From Microvirga lotononidis (GTDB lineage: Bacteria; Pseudomonadota; Alphaproteobacteria; Rhizobiales; Beijerinckiaceae), in contig NZ_CP141048.1 of NCBI RefSeq assembly GCF_034627025.1, positions 4,230,001 through 4,294,000 of the forward strand: a DNA stretch of 64,000 bases, read 5' to 3'. Position numbers and translations under genes: made by a program. The notes beneath the pieces were generated by a model, which ran no database searches, had not been told where the DNA came from, and saw only the letters and a program-made list of their open reading frames with translations. How positions within the stretch are numbered: the stretch's first letter is position 1; the number at the start of each line of letters is the position of its first letter. This document shows, piece by piece, positions 47,884 to 59,700 of the stretch.

Positions 47884-48381
47884 ATGAAGGTCACAAGCGC
47901 AGCCGCCGCAATCCTCGTCCTCTCGAGCACCTATGCCCTTGCACAGACCCCGCGAGCGATCGGAACAAGCGAAAGCTGGAGCGCGTGGAGAGACTACGAG
48001 AACAAGTCTGCTGCCTGCTATGTCTATTCCGATGCTTCATCCATGAAGCCCGAGCATCTCGACCATGGGCGCGTGACCCTGTTCGTGCGCAGGCTCAATC
48101 ACGGCAAGGTTCGAACCGAAGCCAGCCTTCAGGCAGGTTACGACTTCGCACCGACGGCGATCCGCGTCGTGGTGGACGGTCGTTCCTTCACCATGATCCC
48201 ACGCGGGAACCATGCGTGGCTGCGGCGCACCGAGCGCGAGATCGAATTCGTGCGCGCTCTCGAGAAGGGGCGCGTGGCGGTCGTGGAGGCGACTTCGAAG
48301 CGTGGAAACAAGACGACCTATACTTTTCCTCTCAAAGGCTTCACCACCGTCATGAAGAAGGCCCGTCAGGGATGTCCATGA
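47884..48381 (+). CDS. Secreted IalB-like (invasion-associated locus B) protein
   Basis: A 165-residue protein with a clear signal peptide (KVTSAAAAILVLSSTYALA, cleavage before QTPRA). The mature part has WSAWRDYENKSAACYVYSD, a first half typical of IalB-domain proteins, and a C-terminal Cys (GCP). IalB proteins are periplasmic or outer-membrane associated and stress-related in several alphaproteobacteria. Function in this organism is unknown. Confidence 0.7.
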   Translation: MKVTSAAAAILVLSSTYALAQTPRAIGTSESWSAWRDYENKSAACYVYSDASSMKPEHLDHGRVTLFVRRLNHGKVRTEASLQAGYDFAPTAIRVVVDGRSFTMIPRGNHAWLRRTEREIEFVRALEKGRVAVVEATSKRGNKTTYTFPLKGFTTVMKKARQGCP

Positions 48382-48426
48382 CGTGGTCATGTCTCCGGCA
48401 CACCAGCGAGCGGGTTTGAACGACGC

Positions 48427-48735
48427 CTATTCAGCGCGCGAGCGCTCCAGAAGAACGGCCGCTATCGCCCGAGACTCCTCGTCGAAGGAGCAGGTCACCA
48501 TCGGATGGCCTGCTCGCCTGTACCAGTAAGCCGCATTGGAGAGGTCGCCTTCTTTGCGGTGCAGATAGGCGTGAACCCAGGCGCATTCACGGTCCGCTTC
48601 GTCGATCTGAACAAGGCTGTGAGCTCTCTCCCAATCACCGCGAGCGTCCCACCAGAGCGCCTGCAGCGCATGACTCCAATCCTCGGGAGGCCTGTGGTGG
48701 CGAAGAGATGTCTCGAACATATCGGCACTCATCAT
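48427..48735 (-). CDS. Small conserved-looking protein of unknown function
   Basis: A 102-residue protein with a good ribosome-binding site (AGGAG, 5 nt before ATG 48735). It is rich in Trp, His and Arg, with WWDARGDWERAH, AWVHAYLHRKEGDL and AYWYRRAG, a pattern like a tetratricopeptide-type helical hairpin. No signal peptide or membrane segment. I do not recognise a function. It is convergent with the IalB-like gene and upstream of the AraC gene on the same strand. Confidence 0.65.
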   Translation of the reverse strand: MMSADMFETSLRHHRPPEDWSHALQALWWDARGDWERAHSLVQIDEADRECAWVHAYLHRKEGDLSNAAYWYRRAGHPMVTCSFDEESRAIAAVLLERSRAE

Positions 48736-48850
48736 CCCGTCTCCTGCCGGTTGCAGCGATCCCTATCGGAGAGCATTCTTCAAGGGATCAGGCGTGTGAT
48801 CAATTCCAAAAGTGGATCAGCTTCCGGTCGCAATGAGCGCGGGTCTTGCC

Positions 48851-51058
<2,208 letters not shown>

Positions 51059-51391
51059 CATATCCGCCATGACGCTGTCCCGGCTGCTTCAAGTATTCGC
51101 TCTCCACCATTCTCAAGACGGTCAAACGGAGATTATAGGAAGAGCCTCGCCGGCAGCATTAACTTTACCAGATCATTAATGCCAAATCTGATATGACGTT
51201 ACGTTGACTAATAAGAAAATATTTCCGAATTCTATATATCACAATGTTGATACTCATGACGGGTTGAGCGCTCACAGAGGTGAGGCCGTTTCAAAGGCAT
51301 GATGCCGCCCCGTCATACCGGTGAGAGCCCGGTATTTTTTCACCAGCTTCATCGTCTGTCTTTTATAGGCCGCGAGGCCATTGGTAGCGTT
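51059..51391 (+). promoter_or_regulatory. AT-rich upstream region of the type I secretion operon
   Basis: The stretch 51120-51260 is much richer in A and T than the rest of the window (for example ACTAATAAGAAAATATTTCC and TTCTATATATCACAATG). A TTGACT and several TATAT-like hexamers lie within it, so it probably holds the promoter, and it would be a natural target for silencing proteins such as MucR/Ros. The exact start site cannot be set. Confidence 0.5.
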
Positions 51392-53092
51392 ATGGATCGG
51401 TCCGCCGTTTCATCCGCGGCACCATCGCTGGTGTCCGCCGGCCCCTGGCTGACACGCCCGTTCAGAGGCCTGATCGGCCGCTTCGGAATCGGTTTCCTGA
51501 TTCCCGTTGTCGAAGCGACCCTGCTGATTACCCTTCTGGCGCTCGCTCTCCCCGTCGCCCTGCTCCAGGTCTATGACCGGATCCTCCCGAACAAGGCGGT
51601 CGGTACCCTGACGGTGCTCGCCACGACCGTGACGCTGGCTATCCTGTTGGAGGCGCTGCTCCGCCATGTGCGCGGCCGGGTGCTTGCCCGAGTCGCCGCG
51701 ACGTCAGAAGCCCAGGCGCATCGTCAGGCCATGCAATGTCTGCTCAATGCGCCGCTCTCGGCGCTGGAGGCCCACGGCAACGGCTATTACGCGGAGCGCC
51801 TTTCCGCAATCGGGACGCTGCGCGAGGCGTGGTCCGGTCCCGCCCTGCAGGCGATGCTCGATCTGCCCTTCGCGCTCCTCTATCTCATCGGCATCTGGTA
51901 TCTCGCGGGCCCGCTCGTGCTGGTGCCCCTGACGCTTCTCGCGGGCGTGGGGCTTCTCGCCGTGCTGACGGGGCGTCGCGTGCGCCATGCGGCCCAGAAC
52001 CTTGCCCTGGCCGAGGAGCGCCGCTTCAACTTTCTGTTCGACACTCTGAACTGCATCCATTCCATGAAGGTGCTGGGTGCCGAGCCCCTGCTGGAACGGC
52101 GCTATGAACGCCTCCAGAACGGCTCCGCCCAGCTGCGCCGCAAGCTGTCGCATGCGATTTCGACAGGGCAGGAGGGCGGCATGCTGCTGTCCCAGATCGC
52201 AACGATCAGCGTTGCAGCCTTCGGATGCCTGATGGTGCTCGAAGGACAGCTCAGCGTCGGCGGCCTCAGCGCATGCACCATGTTGGTCGGCCGGACGATG
52301 CAGCCTCTTCTCGGGGGCGTCGCCCTCTGGTCGCGGCTGCAATCGCTCAGGGAGAGCAAAAGGCGCGTCGCCGAAATCGGCGCGCTGCCGCAGGAGCGCA
52401 GCCCGGACAGGCCATTGCTGCAGATTTCGTCCGGACACATTCTTCTTCGGGACGTCCGGTTCCGCACGCCGCGCTATTCCGACTGGCTCTTCGACGGAGC
52501 CGACCTCGAGGTGCAACCCGGCGAGATCGTCGGCATCACCGGCTCCAACGGATCGGGCCGTTCTGCCCTGCTGCGCCTCATCGCCGGTGACCTGAAGGCC
52601 TCCGACGGGCAGGTCCTGATCGACGGACAGGACCTCGGCCAAGTCGATGTCGGGCCGGCCCGCAGGCTGGTCGCGCTGGTTCCCCCGGATCCTGCGCTGG
52701 TGCGCGGCACGCTCCTGCAGAATCTGACGATGCATCAACCCCAGCGCGAGGCCCTCGCCCTTCGCCTTGCGACGGAGCTCGGTCTCGATCAGGTCGCCAG
52801 CGCACTTCCGGGCGGATGGCACACCCAGGTCGGCGTGGCCGCCACGCCGCTGCCGCGCGGTGCCGCCCAGCGCATCGGCGTCGTCCGCGCTCTCGTCGAA
52901 GAGCCACGCATTCTCCTCCTCGACGACATCACCTCGCAGATCGACGGGGACAGCGACGCACGTCTCGCCAGGCTTCTGGCGGACCTGAGGGGCAAGGTGA
53001 CGGTGGTCAACGTCACCCACCGGCCATCCACCTTGAACATCGCCGACCGGGTCTATGCGATCCGCGAAGGCCGACTGGAGCGTGTGGCATGA
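51392..53092 (+). CDS. Type I secretion ABC protein 1, degenerate ATPase
   Basis: A 566-residue ABC exporter half: five to six membrane helices (about 25-305) and a C-terminal ATPase domain. The ATPase is unusual. Walker A is GSNGSGRS with Arg390 in place of Lys, the Q-loop has Pro in place of Gln (VPPDP), the signature is LPRGAAQ (487-493) and not LSGGQ, and Walker B ends DD (511-512) and not DE. The H-loop His (VTHRPST) is kept. It is probably a weakly active or inactive partner of the next protein, as in asymmetric ABC heterodimers. An upstream ATG at 51299 would add 31 residues. Confidence 0.85.
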   Translation: MDRSAVSSAAPSLVSAGPWLTRPFRGLIGRFGIGFLIPVVEATLLITLLALALPVALLQVYDRILPNKAVGTLTVLATTVTLAILLEALLRHVRGRVLARVAATSEAQAHRQAMQCLLNAPLSALEAHGNGYYAERLSAIGTLREAWSGPALQAMLDLPFALLYLIGIWYLAGPLVLVPLTLLAGVGLLAVLTGRRVRHAAQNLALAEERRFNFLFDTLNCIHSMKVLGAEPLLERRYERLQNGSAQLRRKLSHAISTGQEGGMLLSQIATISVAAFGCLMVLEGQLSVGGLSACTMLVGRTMQPLLGGVALWSRLQSLRESKRRVAEIGALPQERSPDRPLLQISSGHILLRDVRFRTPRYSDWLFDGADLEVQPGEIVGITGSNGSGRSALLRLIAGDLKASDGQVLIDGQDLGQVDVGPARRLVALVPPDPALVRGTLLQNLTMHQPQREALALRLATELGLDQVASALPGGWHTQVGVAATPLPRGAAQRIGVVRALVEEPRILLLDDITSQIDGDSDARLARLLADLRGKVTVVNVTHRPSTLNIADRVYAIREGRLERVA

Positions 53093-55275
53093 GGCTCACA
53101 AGAGAAGACCGCGCGAGCGCGCCGCTGGAGCTGCCGGAGGATCTTCTGGCCCCGTCCGATCTCGCCCGCTGTCTCTCTGCGATGCTCTGGCTGCTCGAAT
53201 GGCCCGGCAGCGCGGACGATCTCCTGTCGGCCCTGCCTCACGTCAAGCCGGATATCGATCTCACGGATGTCCGCAACACGCTCGCCATCCTGGGTTATCC
53301 AACCCGGATGGAGCGGGTGTCGCAAGGCGCCCTGGATCCGAGACGCCTTCCGGCGATCCTGCTCCCGGTGGGGGAGCCTGCCGCCATCGTGTATCGCGAT
53401 GAGGAGGGGCGCGTCCTGCTCCTCGACGGCGCGACCGGCACCGTGGAGCCGTGCGATCCGAAGACGCTGCGCGGCACGTTGATGCTGGTCATCGACATGG
53501 AGGCCGGGGCTCCGCGCAAGAGCTGGTTCAGCGGCATCGCCCGGCGCTTCCGGGGGGATCTGCCGGCGCTTCTCGGCATCAGCGGATTGATGGCCGTGCT
53601 CGGGCTTGCCGTGCCGCTCTTCACCATGTCCGTCTTCGACACGGTCATCGCAGGCTACAGCCCCGAGACCTTGCCGATGCTCGTGGCCGGCGCGGTCGCG
53701 GCGGTCCTTCTGGAGGTAGCTTTTCGTGCCGTTCGCCAGCGTGCCCTCCTCAGCATTGCCGAGCGGCTCGACCGGTTAGTCCCCAGTGCCGTCTTCACGC
53801 AGCTCATGTCCTTGCCCACGGCGCTCGTGGAACGCGCCGGAACGGCCTCGCAGGTGTCGCGCCTGCGGGATTTCGCGGCGATCCGGGAGTTCCTCACGGG
53901 CAGTTTCGCCGTCGCGTTTCTCGACATGCCGTTCACGCTGATCGTCATCGTCCTCATGGTGCTGCTGGGAGGCTGGATCGCGGTCGTACCTGTCGGCACC
54001 GCGGTCGGATTCGTGATCCTGTTCCTGATCTCCCGCGGTTCGATGCGGCTCGCTATCGAGCAGGCGGCCCGCGCCAACCAGATGCGGGAAGCGCTGGCCG
54101 TGGAGGCGCTCGAAACTGTGCGGACCCTGAAGCTCGTCGGAGCTGAGGAGCGTTGGATCGATCGCTACACGTCTGCGGCGGCGGCCGCAGCCGTCTCTTC
54201 TGCGCGGGTCAGCACGCTCGCAGGATCCGTTCTTGCCGCAAGTCAGGCTCTGGTGACGCTGTCGGGGCTGGCTGCCGTGGTGATGGGCGTGCTGTCGGTT
54301 CTGGGTGGCGCGATGACGGCCGGCGCACTCATCGCCGGCATGATGCTGATCTGGCGTATTCTCGGTCCCATGCAGACCTGCTTCGTCATGCTGTCCCGTT
54401 GGGAGCAGACGCAGGCCTCGATCCGGCAGGTCGACGGGATGATGTCCCTGGAAACCGAGCGGCCTCCACCGCTCGAAGCGCGGATGGCTCCGCCGGAGCA
54501 GGGCGCCATCGTGTTTCAGCGCGTGACTCTCCGCTATCTCCCGCAAGCCGAACCGGTTCTCGCCGGCGCCAGCTTCTCCATTCAGCCGGGTCAGGTCGTG
54601 GCGGTCACCGGCGCGGAAGGGAGCGGCAAGTCGACCCTACTGCTGCTGACGGCAGGCCTCTATCGGCCGCAGGGCGGCCTTGTGCGGATCGACAGCCATG
54701 ACGTCCGGTCCTTCAACCCGGCGGTTCTCCGGCGGAGCATCGGCTGGGTGCCGCAATCACCCGGTCTTCTCTACGGCACCGTGGCCCAGAATCTGCGTCT
54801 CGCCCGTCCCAGCGCGTCCGATGCGGACCTGCGCGCGGCGGCCGAGGAGGCGGGTGTGCTGGACGCCATCGAGGCTCTTCCGCAGGGCTTCCACACGCGC
54901 GTCGGCGACAACCAGAGCGGACGTCTCCCGCGCAGCATCCTGCAGCGGATCGCACTGGCGGCGGCTCTGCTGCGTGATGCGCCCATCCTGCTCCTCGACG
55001 AGCCGGTCGCCGGTCTCGACGATGCCTGCGCCAAGGCCTTCACCGACGTCATCGCCTCGCGTCGCGGCCGCTGCACCATCCTCATGGCGACGCACCGGCC
55101 GAGCCATATCCGGCTGGCCGACCGGGTCCTGCGCCTGCGCGATGGACAGGTCGAAGAACTCGAACAGCAGACGGCACCCGTCGGCCCGCGCCCGACGAGA
55201 GCCCCTATCGGCCCATCGCTGGCGAATGCCGCCTTCGCGAACATGTCGGCCGCCAACAGTCCGAAAGTTGCATGA
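53089..55275 (+). CDS. Type I secretion ABC protein 2 with C39-like domain
   Basis: A 728-residue protein. The N-terminal 150 residues resemble the C39-peptidase-like domain of HlyB/LapB but lack the catalytic Cys context, so it should bind the substrate and not cleave it. Membrane helices lie at about 160-440. The ATPase has an intact Walker A (GAEGSGKST, Lys514), Q-loop (VPQSP), Walker B (LLLDEP, 635-639) and H-loop (ATHRPS), but the signature reads RLPRSILQR (612-620). Coupled to protein 1 by ATGA and to the HlyD gene by a 4-bp overlap. Confidence 0.88.
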   Translation: MRLTREDRASAPLELPEDLLAPSDLARCLSAMLWLLEWPGSADDLLSALPHVKPDIDLTDVRNTLAILGYPTRMERVSQGALDPRRLPAILLPVGEPAAIVYRDEEGRVLLLDGATGTVEPCDPKTLRGTLMLVIDMEAGAPRKSWFSGIARRFRGDLPALLGISGLMAVLGLAVPLFTMSVFDTVIAGYSPETLPMLVAGAVAAVLLEVAFRAVRQRALLSIAERLDRLVPSAVFTQLMSLPTALVERAGTASQVSRLRDFAAIREFLTGSFAVAFLDMPFTLIVIVLMVLLGGWIAVVPVGTAVGFVILFLISRGSMRLAIEQAARANQMREALAVEALETVRTLKLVGAEERWIDRYTSAAAAAAVSSARVSTLAGSVLAASQALVTLSGLAAVVMGVLSVLGGAMTAGALIAGMMLIWRILGPMQTCFVMLSRWEQTQASIRQVDGMMSLETERPPPLEARMAPPEQGAIVFQRVTLRYLPQAEPVLAGASFSIQPGQVVAVTGAEGSGKSTLLLLTAGLYRPQGGLVRIDSHDVRSFNPAVLRRSIGWVPQSPGLLYGTVAQNLRLARPSASDADLRAAAEEAGVLDAIEALPQGFHTRVGDNQSGRLPRSILQRIALAAALLRDAPILLLDEPVAGLDDACAKAFTDVIASRRGRCTILMATHRPSHIRLADRVLRLRDGQVEELEQQTAPVGPRPTRAPIGPSLANAAFANMSAANSPKVA

Positions 55276-56720
55276 TGAGCAAGACCGCGACACCTGCCAT
55301 CAACGGCGAGATCCTGCCAGCAAGCATCGACAGGGGCATTCTACCCCGGGCCAGCCGCCAACCACGTCCCGATGGTCATGTGCTGGCCCTCGAAGAGCTG
55401 CGCGTGAAGGGGCTGGAACGGGCGGTCGTGCTTGGCACCGGAATTCTCGTGGCTGCCGGCATGTCCTGGGCTGCCCTGACCCGTGTGCCCGAAGTGGCAG
55501 TCGGCACGGGTGAAATCGCCCCGATGGTTGCAGCCGCGCCGGTCCAGCATCTCGAAGGCGGCATCGTCGCCGAGGTGCTGGTGAACGAGGGCGAGGCGGT
55601 CGAGGCGGGACAGCCGCTCTTGCGCATGAACGACGCCGTGGCGCAATCGGAGCTGTCGCAGGCCCGGCACCGGCTGGAATCCCTGCAGCTTCAGGCGCAG
55701 CGCCTTGCGGCCGCTGCAGACGGTCACATCGTGGCGCTCGACCTTCGCGGACGCCAATCGCCTTCGGCCGGAATCGTTGCCAGCGCCGGAGGAGACGCGC
55801 AGGCCGTGGCGCCGCTGACCTCAGGCATCTTCGTCGAGCCGCAACGTGCCGCCTTGAACTCGCGCTTGCGAGCCCTGGCGGACCGGGTCGCGGTTCTGCA
55901 GGAGCAGGTCGCGCAGCGTCGGAGCGATCTCTTGACCCTCGCAGGGCAGATTTCCTCCGTTCAGGAGCAGATGACCCTGCATTCCAAGGAGCTCGGCATC
56001 AGGGAAGACCTCGCCAGCAACGGCCTCACGACCCGCCTTTCCGTGCTGGAGGCCCAGCGGCTCTTCATGAGCGCGAAGGCCGAGCATGAGCGGCTCAACG
56101 GCCAGCGTGTGACGGCGCAGCGCAGCCTTGCCGAGGCGGAAGCCCGCATCGCGGAGGCGCAATCGGCCGCGGTGGACGAGGCACGCCAGGAAGCGGCGCG
56201 AGTCGCCCTCGATGTCGCGGAGACGACCGAACTCGTCCGCAAGCTCGAAGATCGTGCGGAGCGTGTCATGCTGCGCGCGCCGATCGACGGCGTCGTGCGC
56301 GGGCTCGCGGTTCATCGACCCGGAACGGTTCTGCCGCCGGGTGGCCTCGTGGCCGAAATCATGCCGCAGGACGCGCAGCTCGTGGCCGATGTCCGGCTCC
56401 TGCCCCGCGATATCGGTTTCATCGAGGTCGGTCAGCAGGTGCACGTAAAAGTGCAGGCCTTCGACTACGCCCGCTTCGGATCCGTGGAGGGCAGGGTTGA
56501 GCGCGTGTCGGCCGGCACCTTCCTCGACGAGCAGCGGCAGCCGCATTACCGCGCGCGCATCGCGCTCAAACAGCCCTATGTCGGTCACGATCCGCGCCAC
56601 GCGCAGCTCGTGGCCGGCATGACCGTCCAGGCCGACATCACGACCGGCACCAAGACGGTGCTGCAATACCTGCTGAAGCCGATCTATTCGGCCATGGCCG
56701 CATCCTTCCACGAACGCTGA
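55272..56720 (+). CDS. HlyD-family membrane fusion protein
   Basis: A 482-residue periplasmic adaptor of a type I secretion system. One membrane helix (about 50-68, AVVLGTGILVAAGMSWAAL), a lipoyl-like half (HLEGGIVAEVLVNEGEAVEAGQPLLRM), a long coiled coil (about 125-335) and the second lipoyl/beta-barrel part (RAPIDGVVRGLAVH, GGLVAEIMPQD, VKVQAFDYARFGSVEG). It links the ABC pair to an outer-membrane TolC-type channel, for which no gene is seen in the window. Confidence 0.93.
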   Translation: MMSKTATPAINGEILPASIDRGILPRASRQPRPDGHVLALEELRVKGLERAVVLGTGILVAAGMSWAALTRVPEVAVGTGEIAPMVAAAPVQHLEGGIVAEVLVNEGEAVEAGQPLLRMNDAVAQSELSQARHRLESLQLQAQRLAAAADGHIVALDLRGRQSPSAGIVASAGGDAQAVAPLTSGIFVEPQRAALNSRLRALADRVAVLQEQVAQRRSDLLTLAGQISSVQEQMTLHSKELGIREDLASNGLTTRLSVLEAQRLFMSAKAEHERLNGQRVTAQRSLAEAEARIAEAQSAAVDEARQEAARVALDVAETTELVRKLEDRAERVMLRAPIDGVVRGLAVHRPGTVLPPGGLVAEIMPQDAQLVADVRLLPRDIGFIEVGQQVHVKVQAFDYARFGSVEGRVERVSAGTFLDEQRQPHYRARIALKQPYVGHDPRHAQLVAGMTVQADITTGTKTVLQYLLKPIYSAMAASFHER

Positions 56721-56729
56721 GCGCGCATC

Positions 56730-59700
56730 ATGACCCAGCAACCCGACCTGACCATCCCGTTCGACGCCAGCGTCGTCGATGAGGAAGCGCTGCGTGCCCT
56801 TCGCGCCGTGCAGCGGACGGTTCCCGTCGGCGACGGCGGAGCGGCCGGCAACCTCGCCGGAGGAACCGAGGCTGTCGCGGCCTTCGGCATGATGCCGGGT
56901 TCACCCTCGGGTGGGGCGCTCGGTCGGCCGGCCGCCATCCCGCCGGTGGCTGAAGAGGCCGCCCCTCGTCCCGAGGATACTCGGCTGGAGCCTCTTGCTG
57001 CGCCGGCTCCGGTCATCAGGACGGTCTCCCTGGAGACCGCAGGGTCGGAGCCGACGGTCGCGGTCGAGGCTCCGGTGTTTCGGCCGGTCTCGGCGTCTCG
57101 GGCAGGCGGCTCCCACGCGACGCCCGAGGCTTCGCATTCTGCGCATGACGCACCGGACCTGTTGGAGCCCGCACCGACGAGGATCGTTCCACGGAATGAG
57201 TCTGTTACGATCCCGGCTCCCGAGCAAAACCTGCCGCGACCCGAAGACTCCCATGACGACCCCGCCTCAGCTCCGGGCGTCCGGGTCGCCGATGTGGCGG
57301 GGCGCGAGGATCAGTCGATCGCTCTTGACCTGTCGGCAGCCCTGACCGGCACGAACGGATCGGAAGTCCTGCTCGTGACGATCATGGGCGTACCGTCTGG
57401 GGCGCGGCTGTCGCGCGGCACGCGTGCGCCGGACGGCAGCTGGCAGGTCACGCCGGCCGATCTGGCCGATCTTGCCATCCTGCCGCCCGAGAACTTCTCC
57501 GGCACCCTCTCCCTGACCCTGCGCGCCACGGCGGTGAGCCCGAACGGCTCGACCGCCACCCACGAGGCGCCGTTCCGCGTCCAGGTCGAGGCGGTGGCCG
57601 ACACCCCGGTCGTCGGCGTGCACGATGCCGCCACCCGGGAGGACCAGCCGATCGCCCTCGACCTTGCGGCGGCGCTGACCGACACCGACGGCTCGGAAGT
57701 GCTCTCGGTGGTGATCGAAGGCCTGCCGCCGGGCACGCGCCTGTCGGCGGGGATCGACAACGGCAACGGCAGCTGGACGCTCACCCCGGCCCAGCTGACC
57801 GGCCTGAGCCTGACGCCGCCGCTCGACTGGAGCGGGCGCATGGACCTGACCCTGGTGGCCCAGGCGCGGGAGAGCTCGAACGGCTCGACCGCGACGGTGC
57901 GGGCGCCGTTCACGGTGGCCGTGACGGCGGTAGCGGATGCGCCGCTGGTGGCGGCCCATGACGTGGCCGGGCAGGAGGACACGCCGGTGGCGCTGGAGTT
58001 GTCGGCGCTGCTGAAGGACCGGGACGGCTCGGAGGTGCTCTCGGTGCTGATCCGGGGCGTGCCGGACGGCGCCTCGCTGTCGCATGGCACGCGCCAGCCC
58101 GACGGCAGCTGGAGCGTCGATCCCGCCGATCTGCCACATCTCGCCTTCAATCCGCCGGCGAACTTCTCCGGCGCCGTCAACCTCACGCTGCAGGCGACCT
58201 CGCAGGAGCCGAACGGGTCGACGGCCACCGTTGATACTCGCTTCCAGGTTCGGGTGCACGCGGTCGCCGATGCGCCGGACGTGACGGTCGTGGACGCCCA
58301 CGGCTATGAGGACATGCCGGTCAGCCTCTCCGGCCTCGGTGGAGCCCTGCGCGACACGGACGGCTCCGAGAGCCTCAGCTTCGTGCTCAGCGGCGTCCCC
58401 GCCGATGCGACTCTCAGCGCCGGCACCCCGCTGGGCGACGGTCGCTGGGCCCTGACAGCCGCGCAGCTCAACGGCCTGACCCTGTCGCCGCCGGCGCAGA
58501 TGTCCGGCCACTTCACCCTCACGCTCACGGCCATCGCCACCGAGAGCGAGCTCGGCGTGCCCAGCGCCCAGACCTCTGCCACCTTCACGGTGAACGTGGA
58601 TCCGGTCGTGGATGCGGGCAGCATCGCCGGCTCGAGCGCAGGTTCGGAAGATACCCTGATCCTGCTCCAACCGAACTTCTTCACGCCGGATCAGGACGGC
58701 TCGGAAACCTGGTCGGCCTCCACCCAGGTGGCGGGCGTCCCGCCGGGCGCTTCCCTCAATCTCGGCTCCGAGATCGCTCCCGGGTTGTGGCAGGTTTCGA
58801 CCGCTGATCTGCGCGCCGGTCTCGTGATGATCCGCCCGGCGGAGCACAGCGACGAGGATTTCACCCTCACTCTGACGGCGACCCTGACGGATACCGGCAA
58901 CGGCAGGAGCGCCAGCCGGGTGATGACGGGAACCCATACGGTGGCGGTCACGGCCGTGGCCGATGAACCTCTGGTCGCTGCGCATGACGTAACGGGAGAC
59001 GAGGACCGGCCGATCCCGCTCGATGTCTCGGCCGCCCTCGTCGACACGGACGGATCCGAGACCCTGACGGTCCGGATCATCGGCGTGCCGGACGGCGCCT
59101 CGCTGTCGCACGGCACGCGCCAGCCCGACGGCAGCTGGAATGTGCCGCCGGCCGATCTGGCTCACCTCTCCCTCACGCCGCCCCAGGACTTTTCAGGCAC
59201 GATCAAGCTGACGCTCGAGGCGACCGTCCGCGAGGGCTCGAACGGTTCGACGGCGACCCAGAGCGTCGGCTTCCAGGTGAAGGTGGAGGACGTGTCCGAC
59301 GCTCCGCTCGTGAGCGTCCACGATGCCGCAGGCCGAGAAGACGAATGGACCACCCTCGATCTCCGGGCCGCTTTGAGCGATACCGACGGATCGGAGACGC
59401 TGTCGGTGACCATCGTAGGCGTACCGTCTGGGGCGCGGCTGTCGCGCGGCACGCGTGCGCCGGACGGCAGCTGGCAGGTCACGCCGGCCGATCTGGCCGA
59501 TCTTGCCATCCTGCCGCCCGAGAACTTCTCCGGCACCCTCTCCCTGACCCTGCGCGCCACGGCGGTGAGCCCGAACGGCTCGACCGCCACCCACGAGGCG
59601 CCGTTCCGCGTCCAGGTCGAGGCGGTGGCCGACACCCCGGTCGTCGGCGTGCACGATGCCGCCACCCGGGAGGACCAGCCGATCGCCCTCGACCTTGCGG

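Noticed and set aside
57267..59165. 632-codon open frame on the minus strand inside the giant gene (and a similar 532-codon frame at 59193-60791)
   Set aside because: Both are antisense shadows caused by GC-rich codon third positions. Their translations are His/Arg/Gly-rich low-complexity repeats, while the plus strand has a continuous repeat-protein frame.
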